Origin: Neoarius graeffei
Lineage: Eukaryota; Chordata; Actinopteri; Siluriformes; Ariidae
NCBI RefSeq assembly: GCF_027579695.1
Contig: NC_083577.1
Coordinates: 64,577,741-64,641,740, forward strand
DNA: 64,000 bases
Direction of reading: 5' to 3'
In this document: piece by piece, positions 53,420 to 63,070 of the stretch
Numbering within the stretch: position 1 is the stretch's first letter
Layout: each line of letters begins with the position of its first letter
Notes under the pieces: model-generated
The model's database searches: none
What the model was told of the DNA's origin: nothing
Seen by the model: the letters and a program-made list of their open reading frames with translations, nothing else
Made by a program: the position numbers and the translations under genes

Positions 53420-53550
53420 CATCCTGATGAGAAGAGGTTAGAGGGCTTGTCAAAGCAACTGGACTGGGACGTGAGGACAATCCAGCGCTGGTTTCGACAG
53501 AGACGCAATCAAGAGAAACCGAGCACTCTGACCCGCTTCTGTGAGAGCAT
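53420..53550 (+). CDS. cers6: cers6 coding exon 3
   Basis: Following TCTTGTCTCTCAG, the exon encodes [18 protein letters not shown] and [19 protein letters not shown] to FCES, then AT before a GTAAGA donor (phase 2, completing a methionine with the next exon). This is the homeobox-like domain of ceramide synthases 2-6, including the [12 protein letters not shown] stretch near the start of the catalytic TLC region. It is essentially invariant among vertebrate CERS6 proteins. The TLC (Lag1) domain exons must lie to the right of the window. Confidence 0.95.
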
Positions 53551-54373
53551 GTAAGATTCGTCATAGCTTTTTTATTAATTTTATTTTTTTTTGAACCTGT
53601 GTAAATAGAAATGTAGAGCCAGCTGAGTCACTACCAACATCCCCCCCCCCCCCCCCCCCCGAAGGAAAAAAAAAATGAAGCAGATTTGCTGTAATCCAAA
53701 TACTTTTATATGTATTTGTTAAGACAAACTCCACTCGTTGTGCTTGGCTCGGTAGGAAGAGAGAAAAGTATATTCAACCTCACAGCTGCTTGTTTAACAC
53801 TCTCCAGGAGTTCTAGAAAAACAGGGCAGGGTTTACACTCCGATAACTTTGTTTTGCCTTCACGGTAATGACGCACTGGGACGTTGTACTGTTTCTCTTG
53901 ATATCATCTTCGTAACGTTGCAAAATGCAATTCTTTGTGTTCCCCTTCATTTTAACATCTGTATTGCTCTTCCCAAACTATCCACACTATGTAATGAATA
54001 AAACGCTTGGGGTTGTGCTGCTATAGAACAATAATCATTAGTGGTGTGGTGTGATGCAGCCTGATTTACTGTTACAGTTTCGCAGTTGAATGTTTTCCTA
54101 TTGCAGCACATTCTGATGTTTTATTCCTCTTACATTATTAGTGTACCAATGAATACCTTTTTTTTTTCACTGATTTATTAAAGAACACCACATTGTACTT
54201 TTTATATATTTATAGTTATGTTTAATGCTGTGGAACATCCATGAAGAATAGGTTAGTTCCTGTTATCGTTGCTGATTATAGCGGCTGTAGACAGTCATCC
54301 TCCCATCTGCCTCTTTTTTTTTTCTCCCTCTTGAAGTTAAGAAGTTAAGAAGGCTCTTGAAGTTAACAGCCTG

Positions 54374-54409
<36 letters not shown>

Positions 54410-55457
54410 CGAGAAAGTACAAGGTCCTCTTGAGACTCCTTCCATGAATATTAGATAAACATCTCTTTTCAGAAAGCGTCAAGATATCATGATTATTAAT
54501 TTTTCTTAGTTAAATTACAACCCTGTTTTAAATGTTTATTCGTATTAGATTATGTAAAACATCCACCATCCATGTCCCTGTGAATTAACTGTAACTAGGA
54601 AGCAAATCAATACAATTGTGTTTTGAATTCCAGCTAGCACTACTCTCAGAGCCGTGCTGTTCTAGAGAACTAATCAACATCATCTGACCAATCAGATTTG
54701 CGACTTGAACAGCGCTGTGCACATCGTGTTTGCTGTTTTTGCAACCGAGACAGCTGCTGTCTCTGCAGATGCTGTTGAAATGTCAGCAGTGTTACTGCCT
54801 TGCACGCTTCCTGACTGGACTTTAAAAACGGCATGCTGAAAAGTACTCTTGGGTCCGACTTGCTCATACTTTTCAAATGGCTGTATTGAAACCAGTTAAG
54901 GCGTGAGGCTTGGACATAATTTCCATGTAATTATTTCTTAGTCTACTGAATGTTTATGTGGTAAGTTGCCAAATTGCTTTCTATTGCATTTTTATAACAA
55001 TAACCGAGGCAAGGAGATGGACACATTGAGGTCAGAGACAGTTGATTAGAGAAACAGGGCATACAGTTCTTCATTATCCTGCCTGCTGCATTCTCTGTCT
55101 GGTGAAGACTCTCTCTGTCTGGAGCACTCAGAGCCCATTTCTACACTGACATGCCTCTCTGTTCTGCCTCTCTGATTTACCTACATTTTCTGAGAAATAC
55201 TGTCAAATTAAGAGGGTTTAAAAAAAAATTATTTATTTATTTTATATATAAAATATGCTTAATTTGAGTGTAATTTCGGGTAATTGCATCCTAAAATTTC
55301 ACTCAGCAGGAAATTGGAGAACTATCTGTCCAGTCGTCGGTATGAGCATTTAATTCACTCGGCACAAGTTTTCTCTTGTTCTTCATTGAGGAGATTGTGA
55401 AACAACTAAGTTCACTGTGCTTAACTACTACACATTCACTGCCTCCATAATTCAGCC
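53551..55457 (+). other. cers6 intron 3, first part
   Basis: No exon is recognised. It has a C20 run at about 53641-53660 and a T-run at about 54379-54405, and a 15-bp phrase around TTGAAGTTAAGAAGTTAAGAAGG near 54333-54352 is locally duplicated. The remainder looks unique. Confidence 0.5.
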
Positions 55458-55468
55458 ATTATGTAACA

Positions 55469-55800
55469 TCCATCAATCCATTATCTGTAACCACTTATCC
55501 TGTACAGGGTCGCGGGCAAGCTGGAGCCTATCCCAGCTGACTATGCGTGAGAGGTGGGGTACACCCTGGACAAGTCGCCAGATCATCGCAGGGCTGACAC
55601 AGAGACATGAACAACGATTCACATTCACACCTACGGTCAATTTGGAGCCACCAATTAGCCTAACCTGCATGTCTTTGGACTGCAAACTCCACACAGAAAG
55701 GCCCTCATTGGCCGCTGGGCTCAAACCCAGGACCTTCTTGCTGTGAGGTAACAGTGCTAACCACTACACCACCGTGCCCCCCCCCCCCCCCCCCCCCCAC
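55469..55800 (-). repeat. V-SINE-type SINE with expanded C tract
   Basis: The reverse copy is flanked by an exact 11-bp target duplication ATTATGTAACA at 55458-55468 and 55801-55811. Part of the core is deleted (TGGACTGCAAACTCC). The normal GCCGCCC head end has become a run of about 23 C. Confidence 0.94.
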
Positions 55801-55811
55801 ATTATGTAACA

Positions 55812-56260
55812 CTATACCAAAAATGGGTGTTAAAAATCCACCAACACCAAGTTTATTTACACTTGCTGTACAGGTGCGATCAATATTGACCTTGATAAAT
55901 GGCGTGCTTGTACCACAGTGGACTTGAATACTCCGATTCTTTTTGATCAAAAGTGGTTGATTAATTTTGTATAACGGCACGGAAAGTACTTCAGCTCCAA
56001 AGTGTATATTAATGCACTTATCGTTTCTATACTAAAAACCTACACAGGGACTTGATGCTTCACATAAATGGCTTAAAAACATGACTGTTGATATGAAATG
56101 GTGTTCTCTGGGGAGATGTTTACTTAGCAGCTGTGGAAGGGCTCTCCAGTGTCAGTGCTCTGTAACTGTTCGCGTTAAAGTGGTAAGTTACCAGACATGA
56201 GGAAGTAAGTCTTCAGCACAGAAGGCTTTATGCTTTAAGTCACCAGACATGAGGAAGTCT
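55812..56260 (+). other. cers6 intron 3, no recognised transposon
   Basis: This includes a local direct repeat of ACCAGACATGAGGAAGT at about 56191 and 56242. Nothing else is identified. Confidence 0.5.
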
Positions 56261-56433
56261 TTTTTTTTTTTTTTTGCTTCAAAATTTGCCACATGATCTC
56301 TACTGGGGTTAGAGGAACAGGAACTTTCCTTGTTGAAATTTCCTGGGAAAGTCTATCATCTTGAAAGCAGCATATATTGTGTCAAAATCTCACTGTACTT
56401 TTCTGCATTAATGCCGCCATCACAGAAGAGTAA

Positions 56434-57701
56434 TGCCGCTTTTCCACTACAAACGCGGCTGAGCCGTGCCGTGCCGAGTCGAGCTGAGTCGGGCTGAGCG
56501 GGGCTGTTGGAGTTGCATTTCGACTACAACCGCGCTGAACCGTGCTGGCTGGAAGTGGGTGGACACATTGGGTGGAGTTAGCGAAAGTGGGTGGACGTCA
56601 TGTGATGTCGTTAAGCAGCGCAAACAGTGACATCAGTGACCAGTGGCGGAACAAGTCAGAGCCGGGCCGGGGGCGGGGCAAATGACCGGGCCCTTTATTA
56701 AAGCTTATCATAACATCATTTTAGGCTACAAAATGTCCGCAACTGCGGTGTTTACCAATTTCAACACTACCGGGTGCAACTATGTTATTTAGTACATCAA
56801 GTCCTTCAAACGAACATGTAACTCAGAAACAAAAAACATTAGGATACTGTACATGGCTCATAATAAAACATCAATAGCCTATACTGCGCACATTATTTGA
56901 AGGGCATACGAATGAGCGCTCAGAGGTTGCAACGGTGACAGGAAGAGTCAGAAATAAAAGGAGGGCGGTGCAAACCTCACTGAATGCACTGTGTTTACCA
57001 ATTTCAACACTCCGGGGTGCAACTATGTTATTTTGTACATTAAGTCCTTCAAACGAACATGTAACTAAGAAACAAAAAAACATTAGGCGACATACTGTAC
57101 ATGGCTCATAATAAAACATCAATAGCCTACTGCGCGCATTATTTGAAGGGCATACGGCGAGCCTTGCGCTCCGCGAACTCGTCCACGATGCTCTGTATGT
57201 CACTGATTCAGTGATCTTTTCAGCGGTAGTCTCACGACCCGAATAGTAAACAATAAACATGGAGGACATGGAGTCGTTAGTGTTGCTGGTCTTGGTGCTG
57301 TGGCTTGTTGTCACCGACAACGCGGACAGATACTGGCAAGAGCGTATAGATGAGGCGAGGCGCATAAGGCTTCAGAAATTCTCGCAATTCGTAATTCTTC
57401 TTCTTCCGGGTTTGCGGTGTTTACAGATCCCAGCGCGCTCGCGGGGCGTGTGTGAGCATGTGAGGACACTCCTCCTCACCAATCAGTGCACAGGGGAGTG
57501 TCTGCTCACGCCCCCAACCTCAGTCGGCACGGTTTGGCTCGCTTCAGCCCCACTCCAAAACGGTGCGAGTTTTAGGGGCTAAGCAGGGCTGAAACGAGTT
57601 GAGTCGTGCTGGTTTTTGGTAGTCGAAACGCGAGCCGTGTCGGGCTGAAGTGAGCTGAAGCGAGCTGAAGTGAGCTGAAAAAGGGTAGTGGAAAAGGGCC
57701 A
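56434..57701. mobile_element. 1.27-kb DNA transposon with TAA duplication
   Basis: The ends TGCCGCTTTTCCACTAC and (complement) TGGCCCTTTTCCACTAC are inverted repeats. They are flanked by TAA at 56431-56433 and 57702-57704. GCTGAGC/GAGCTGA-type short repeats fill both sub-terminal regions. A plus-strand frame at 57259 (MEDMESLVLLVLVLWLVV) may be a trace of an original gene, but I cannot assign it. The centre contains a hAT fragment. The TIR resembles the MITE at 2384-2880. Confidence 0.78.
56749..57156 (-). pseudogene. hAT transposase tail between two 160-bp direct repeats
   Basis: Direct repeats 56749-56910 and 56992-57156 (TGTTTACCAATTTCAACAC to GAAGGGCATACG) flank 81 bp. On the minus strand this middle reads SEVCTALLLFLTLPVTVATSERSF when counted across its edges; the LPVTVATSERSF core is the hAT C-terminal dimerisation motif. 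A phrase GTGGCGGAACAAGTCAGAGC at 56643 upstream looks like a hAT left end. This is a decayed hAT copy inside the TAA-flanked element. Confidence 0.7.
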
Positions 57702-57893
57702 TAAGTTACCTTTACCAAGGGCATTGACACACCCAGGCTTTTGGACTTGTTGCTGGTAACAGTCTGCATGATCCTTTTCGTCTTTGGTCTGGAGCACATG
57801 GCGTCTCAAAAAAAAAAAAAAAAGACATGGAATACTGATTCGTCTGACCACAACACACATTTTCACTCTGTGATGGTCCATCCCAGATGCCTC

Positions 57894-58155
57894 CGAGGTG
57901 GGGTACACCCTGGACAAGTTGCCAGGTTATCATAAGGCTGACACAGAGACATTCACACATATGGTTAATTTAGAGTCACCAATTAGCCTAACCTGCATGT
58001 CTTTGGACTGTTGAGGAAACTGGAGCACCCGGAGGAAACCCATGCAGACACGGGAAGAACATGCAAACTCCACACAGAAAGGCCCTTGCTGGCTGCTGGG
58101 CTCAAACCCAGAACCTTCTTGCTGTGAGGTGACAGTGCTAACCACTACACCTACA
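57894..58155 (-). repeat. V-SINE-type SINE, split by a hAT element
   Basis: The reverse copy starts at GAGGTGGGGTACACCC without its tail. It is interrupted in the head at CACCTACA (58148-58155). The remaining head bases TGCCGCCC stand at 59711-59718, on the far side of the hAT element. Confidence 0.9.
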
Positions 58156-58247
58156 CGGATGTGAAATCTCCGCGTTTCCGCGGAAATCCGCGTTTTTCAA
58201 ATTGCCTTTCCGCGTAAAAAATCGTTTTCCGCGTTTTCTAAAATTAA

Positions 58248-58308
<61 letters not shown>

Positions 58309-59702
58309 GGTAAAGTCTGGCGCGAAACTTTTCCGGATTTTACTAAGCGGAAGTGACGAAAGCTCCTTACAGCGATCTGATCATTATCGCTGTGTGGAGA
58401 GGAGTCGCTATTGTACATGCACTGCTACGAGTATGAATGAAAATGGCGGCGTTGTCTGTGAAGTCCGATGTCACGAAAATAGATTCTGGCATTGAAAATA
58501 AGTGGCGTTGGGACTGGTTAGAGCGCAAAGCTCCCGATGGAAGTGTTTTTAGTTTGGTTTTTGAAAAACTCAACAAGAAAGGAATCGCACGTTGCAAATT
58601 GTGTTGCTGTGAACTGAACTACGGACGGCGTGGATTTGTGACTCTCAGTGGACACGTGAAAAGCGAAAAACACAGGAGTCGAGTTGAGATTCAGAAGACT
58701 AACTATGCATTGCCAGGTAGGCATCAATAATAATAATAATAATGTTTTATCCTACGTATTAAAAACATTACCTTCACTGTTACTTTTTGAATGAAATTTT
58801 TAGTTCTCTGAAAATAATGTGATAATTCCAATCTAATTTATCACTAGCACATTTAATATTTACAGATACATTTGAACAATGATTAGGTTTAATCTGAAAT
58901 TATATTGCAAGTATAAACTTCACAGAAAGTGTGGAATTTTATTTAGCCATTAATTTTTCAGGTGTTAGGTCTGATTGAAGAGAGTAAGTACATGTACTAT
59001 GAACTGGTGTCAGGGTTTAAATTTTATTGCTAGTTATGTAAGGCCACATAAAATTATATTCTTGTTCCTCATAATCATTACAGCCCGAACCAAAAAAAAT
59101 TGACCCACCATAAACATTTTTTTTTTACACTGGTAATTTAGCGTCATGCCTCTGAAACCAGAGTCTGCTCCAACCATTCCAATTTTTCGTGTTTTATCCC
59201 CCACATAGCAGAAAAATAAAACAAAATAAAATAAAAATAAAATAAGCCCGTCCTACCCATTTTGAGGAAAAATGGTGATGAGAAACAAGAAATTATTTTC
59301 ATATGGCCTAACATGACATTTGTAGTGGTGGTAGTTTGGTATCAATGGTAACATTTTTCAGACTTAAGGCCAGACACGACACCCCAAACCTGAAACATGA
59401 CACTTTTTTCTCATTTTCAAAATTTTTTTGTAAAGTTCTGAAACATGTATCACTAAAGCACCATGAAATTTGACCAAAACATTTTTTAAACTGAAATGTG
59501 CTAATTTAGAAATTTTACATTTTATGTGCTTAAAATGTCACCATTTTAAGTCCTTTTTACAAAAATTTTCGTGGGGGAGACCCCCCAGACCCCCACCAAT
59601 GGGAGGGCGCACCCTCCCATACCCTCCCCACGACAACTTCGGGGTCGTCTGTTGAGCCTAAAAATTTTCCTCTTTTTTTTAAATTTGTCACTCACATCCC
59701 TG
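58156..59702 (+). mobile_element. hAT-type transposon inserted in a SINE
   Basis: A perfect 8-bp target duplication CACCTACA lies at 58148-58155 and 59703-59710. The inner ends are CGGATGTGA and TCACATCCCTG (hAT-type CAGGGATGTGA with the left edge eroded). The 1,547-bp element holds a TA run (58253-58306), a zinc-finger exon (58437-58730) and non-coding DNA. Its right sub-terminal part has GGGGGAGACCCCCCAGACCCCC. Confidence 0.9.
58437..58730 (+). pseudogene. zinc-finger N-terminal exon of the hAT element
   Basis: The frame reads MKMAALSVKSDVTKIDSGIE, then KWRWDWLERKAPDGSVFSLV and IARCKLCCCELNYGRRGFV to LSGHVKSEKHRSRVEI. A C-x2-C pair and an H-x5-H pair make a BED/U1-like zinc finger, the DNA-binding N-terminus found in hAT transposases and in related KIAA1586/ZMYM-like proteins. 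CCAG|GTAGGC near 58714 is a plausible donor. No catalytic exon follows inside the element, so this is an orphan first exon. Confidence 0.65.
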
Positions 59703-60186
59703 CACCTACATGCCGCCCGCAGAACCTTTTATTTTTAAATAAATTTGAGTGGATAGTATCTCCAGCCTTGACTCTTGTATGTTGCATAAATGAGAATAAA
59801 AAATATATATTTTTGAGAGTTAAAATCGACCGCAAAGTTGGCGTTCGAGCTGCCCCGCTGAGCCAGCCAGCCCTGAGTGTGTGACGTCCCAGCAGGAACC
59901 GGTTTTAAGGCCGAGGCCTTTTACAGCTATAGACCAAAGTCATATAAATAAAAAATTGTGGTGAAAGTAAGAAATACCGTTACCGACTTGCTCAACTAAG
60001 ACTGATTTGACTTCACTGATTGTGGGTTGACTCTCATTAAAACAGGATAGGTGTTATAACTTATGCAACATACATGTACATGCATGCATTTTCACTGATA
60101 AAACATAAAAGGCTCATTAAATAATCAGATGAACTGAGACAATCCCATTCTGAAGCAAATTAAATAATCTTATACCGGTAACTTAA

Positions 60187-60852
60187 AGTGCGTATCACGG
60201 GTAAATTCAGGAGCAAGATCAATGTAATTCTCCTATTTTATATTAAACTTTGGTCAAATATCGGTCACATTCTGCATTCTCTGCAATTTTTTTTTTACCT
60301 TGCGCAATACCAGAAAAATTCAGTTGAAATCAAGCCATTTGAGGCGAATTGGTCCGCCTCTGAAAAAACTTGGCATTTGGATTTCCCGGCAAACATTGAT
60401 TTGTGGGACGCCTCCCTCTGAATCCTACGTCAGCGCTGGTTTGTTTATGAGAAAACGACCTGGTGGTTTTCTGCAAATTTCTTCAACGTTATCGCGTAAT
60501 TATTAAAATGGTTAACAGATGTCTCGTAGGAGGGTGTAGCAACACCAATCTTGATGGGATTAGTACTTATCGTTTTCCAAAAGACCGGACAATGAGGGAG
60601 AAATGGGAGCACTTGGTCTACACAGGCTGTGCACTGAAACCGTGCAAGCTTGCACAGCCTGCTGGCGCTTCCGCAGGTGACGTCACAAATCTGGCTCCAG
60701 ACTCCCTTGGGGTTTTTCCAGACGCGTTTTGTTATTTTATTTTTTTCTGCTGTAGACAGATGGCCTTGTGCAAAATTACCGTTCTGGATGAGTGTGTAAA
60801 GGGACATACTTTCATATGAAAAAAAAAACAAAATTGGTCCAGAATATGCACT
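60187..60852 (+). mobile_element. Kolobok-like non-autonomous transposon with THAP fragment, copy 2
   Basis: The 666-bp element is flanked by TTAA (60183-60186 and 60853-60856), with ends AGTGCGTAT and (complement) AGTGCATATTC. It is the inverted twin of 37839-38525. It is inserted into another Kolobok-like element; the uninterrupted sequence at 43190 reads GGTAACTTAATGCAC. Confidence 0.87.
60508..60660 (+). pseudogene. THAP-domain N-terminus in a transposon, copy 2
   Basis: The frame reads MVNRCLVGGCSNTNLDGI, then YRFPKDRTMREKWEHLVYTG. This is the same half-finger as at 38190 with three or four substitutions, mostly conservative. Conservation of the reading frame between two non-autonomous copies more likely reflects recent common origin than function. 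Confidence 0.8.
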
Positions 60853-61090
60853 TTAAACACACAAGTTACATTTATTAATCTACTGTAAATGCAGGTAAAC
60901 GAGGTTTTTTTTTATCCATATGAGAGTCAGAGCTTACCCATCTGTGTTCTCGCTTCTTGAAGGTCGATCTTGTGGCCGATTTATTTTTGTTTTGAAACAA
61001 TCTGACTTTCAGTTGTTTGTTCAGTTCTTCGTTCATTTGCTTCTTCCATGTAAGGGCGAGATGGCAGCAATATCCAGTTTAGAAATAAGA

Positions 61091-61223
61091 TGAGCCCTGT
61101 GATGACCTGGCAACTTGTCCAGGGTGTACCCCGCCTTTCACCTGTAGTCAGCTGGGATAGGCTCCAGCTTGCCTGCGACCCTGTAGAACAGGATAAAGCG
61201 GCTAGAGAAAAGGAGATGAGATG
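61091..61223 (+). repeat. V-SINE-type SINE, strongly 5'-truncated
   Basis: Only the last ~130 bases, from TGAGCCCTGTGATGACC to GAGATGAG, are present. They are flanked by an exact 10-bp target duplication AGAAATAAGA at 61081-61090 and 61224-61233. Confidence 0.94.
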
Positions 61224-61496
61224 AGAAATAAGACGGCTGGTCCACTCTTTCCCTATTTTGTCCATACTGAGTACTCCGCCATTACTGCTCGGCTCAGGCA
61301 ATTACTAAAACCCGGGACGGAACGGGACGTCACCGGTTTTAGCAACAATCGCCGGGAGGTCACTGCCTGAGCGATATGTCACATCCCGTTCCATCCCAGG
61401 TTTTAGCAACAACCCTCGGCTCACTCCGGGAGGACTGGTGCAACTGAACTAAATAAAATAAATATATAAATAAAATTTATTTACTTTTTAAATAAA

Positions 61497-61742
61497 TTAA
61501 ATAAATACTTTCCTTTCCTTGTAGTTTTCTTTTTCTTTAATTGTTGGTACTGCACCCTCTTTCAATACGGGCTTATAGCCAACACTCCTCAACAGATCAG
61601 AGGTCTCATACAAGTCTTCAATAAAATGAGCAGAGGAGAGACCACTTCGTAGGTGCCCAGTGTGCCCATGAACAACTCGCAAAACGCGTCCAAATCTTTG
61701 CAGTTTGAACATTCTTGGGCCATGAATGCAACGTAAATCCAT
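61497..61742 (-). pseudogene. THAP-domain C-terminal half in the Kolobok-like element
   Basis: The minus strand reads MDLRCIHGPRMFKLQRFGRV, then LSSAHFIEDLYETSDLL and GYKPVLKEGAVPTI. The S-x-HF block followed by LKxGAVPTI is the second half of a THAP zinc finger. The cysteine usually before S-x-HF is replaced (GLSSAHF), so zinc binding would be impaired. Confidence 0.72.
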
Positions 61743-62045
61743 CTTCTGTCGTGAACATACGTGGCATGGCGATTAAATTCACTCAAAATGGAGGATCGAA
61801 GTTGCAGTCAGCTCTGTGTTTTAGTATAGTGGAAATGGCGATGAGACCGATAGACTTCCTGCTGTGACGTTATGGATGTCAAGGTCATTCACTCAGACCG
61901 CTACCTATACAGTATAAATCACTTTAATCATAAAAATTACTATATTAGATTTATTGTTAACGCTTAAAACTATTCCTGTGCCATTCTTGGTCTCGAGGCA
62001 TTTATAAATGAAAGTGAGGCCATGGCTCTGCGTTTATGCTTTAGG

Positions 62046-63070
62046 CTTGCACCCTTGCCTTTTTACATACTGAAATTCCTCCAGGTTCCTTAAATCCTTT
62101 AATGATGTGCACCGCAGAGGGTGAAGTATCCAAATACTTTCCTGTCTTTCTTTAAGGAACATTTGCTTTTAAACGTTTCAATAATTTTCTCACACATTTG
62201 TTGACAAACTGATCCATCCTGATGCCCTATGCCTGGTTGGAGTCTCATCACATCACTCCTGTGGAGGACGGCCCCATGTGGACAGTTGAAAGTCACACTT
62301 GGAAAACACTCTGGACACTTACAGTAACGCTTTTATGGCTGAGGACTACAGTTGACTTGCTAACTTTAGGACTGCGGTTGTCATGAACAGTTTTGTACTC
62401 AAGTTTCCATCAATGAAGAGTTATAACATCAACGAAACTGACTTTGTGTTAAAACTGTTAATGTTATAGTCATGTTGTCTGTTGTTGCCCAAATGAGGAT
62501 GGGTTCCCTTTTGAGTCTGGTTCCTCTCGAGGTTGCCGTCTGAGGGAGTTTTTCCTTGCCACCGTCGCCATAGGCTTGCTCATTGGGGATAGATTAAGGA
62601 TAAAATTAGCTCATGTTTTAAGTCATTCAACTTCTGTAAAGCTGCTTCGCGACAATGTTTATTGTTAAAAGCGCTATACAAATAAACTTGACTTGACAAA
62701 CTGGTGATCCTCAGCCCATCTTTGCTCCTCAAACACTAGGCCTTTCCTGGGTACTGATTTTGTACCAAATCATGATTACAATCATCTGTTGACATCTCCT
62801 GTTTCAAATCATCATTATTTAATTGTTTTACCTCATTACTAGCATTAAATTGTCCCTGCCCCAGCTTTTTTTTATTTTTGGGAATATGTTGCAGGCCTGA
62901 AACACAGGAATGGATGCCTATTAACAAATGAAATTAAGTTGACCAGATAAAACGCAATATCTTGGTTTCATACAGTCTGCAATGAAATACAAGCCAAAGT
63001 CAATTTAGAAATCGCTGCTTTTTTTTTTTTTTTTGCATTTTCCATACCCCCCCCATTTGGGGTTATATAT
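62046..63070 (-). mobile_element. Tc1/mariner-type transposon remnant, third copy
   Basis: It shares GAAATTCCTCCAG, TTCAATAATTTTCTCA, GATCCTCAGCCCAT and TGAAACACAGGAATGGATG with 27790-28790. It ends in a decayed CCCCATTTGGGGTTAT terminus. It is interrupted by a 483-bp retroposon. Confidence 0.65.
62212..62694 (+). mobile_element. SINE- or LINE-3'-end-like retroposon with 9-bp target duplication
   Basis: It is flanked by GACAAACTG at 62203-62211 and 62695-62703, and restoring the site rejoins the host transposon. The 3' end reads TAAAGCTGCTTCGCGACAAT and GCGCTATACAAATAAACTTGAC, a sequence that recurs in many fish genomes in my recollection. There is no clear tRNA A/B box and no reading frame. 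Confidence 0.75.

Larger units (their letters stand above)
56262..57893 (-). mobile_element. Tc1/mariner-type transposon remnant split by a MITE
   Basis: The outer parts (56262-56430 and 57705-57893) belong to the same family as 27790-28790: CCAAGGGCATTGACAC, TTGGACTTGTTGCTGGTAAC and GATCCTTTTCGTCTTTGG. It is cut short at GATGCCTCCGAG, where a SINE fragment begins. No intact transposase is visible. Confidence 0.65.
59719..62040 (-). mobile_element. Kolobok-like transposon remnant, larger copy
   Basis: It matches 42087-43859 along most of its length. The left TIR is cut at GCAGAACC where the split SINE abuts. The right end (GGCTCTGCGTTTATGCTTTA) is preserved. It contains a nested TTAA-flanked element (60187-60852) and a SINE (61091-61223). 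It also keeps a segment (about 61293-61690) missing from the other copy, which encodes part of a THAP domain. Confidence 0.8.
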
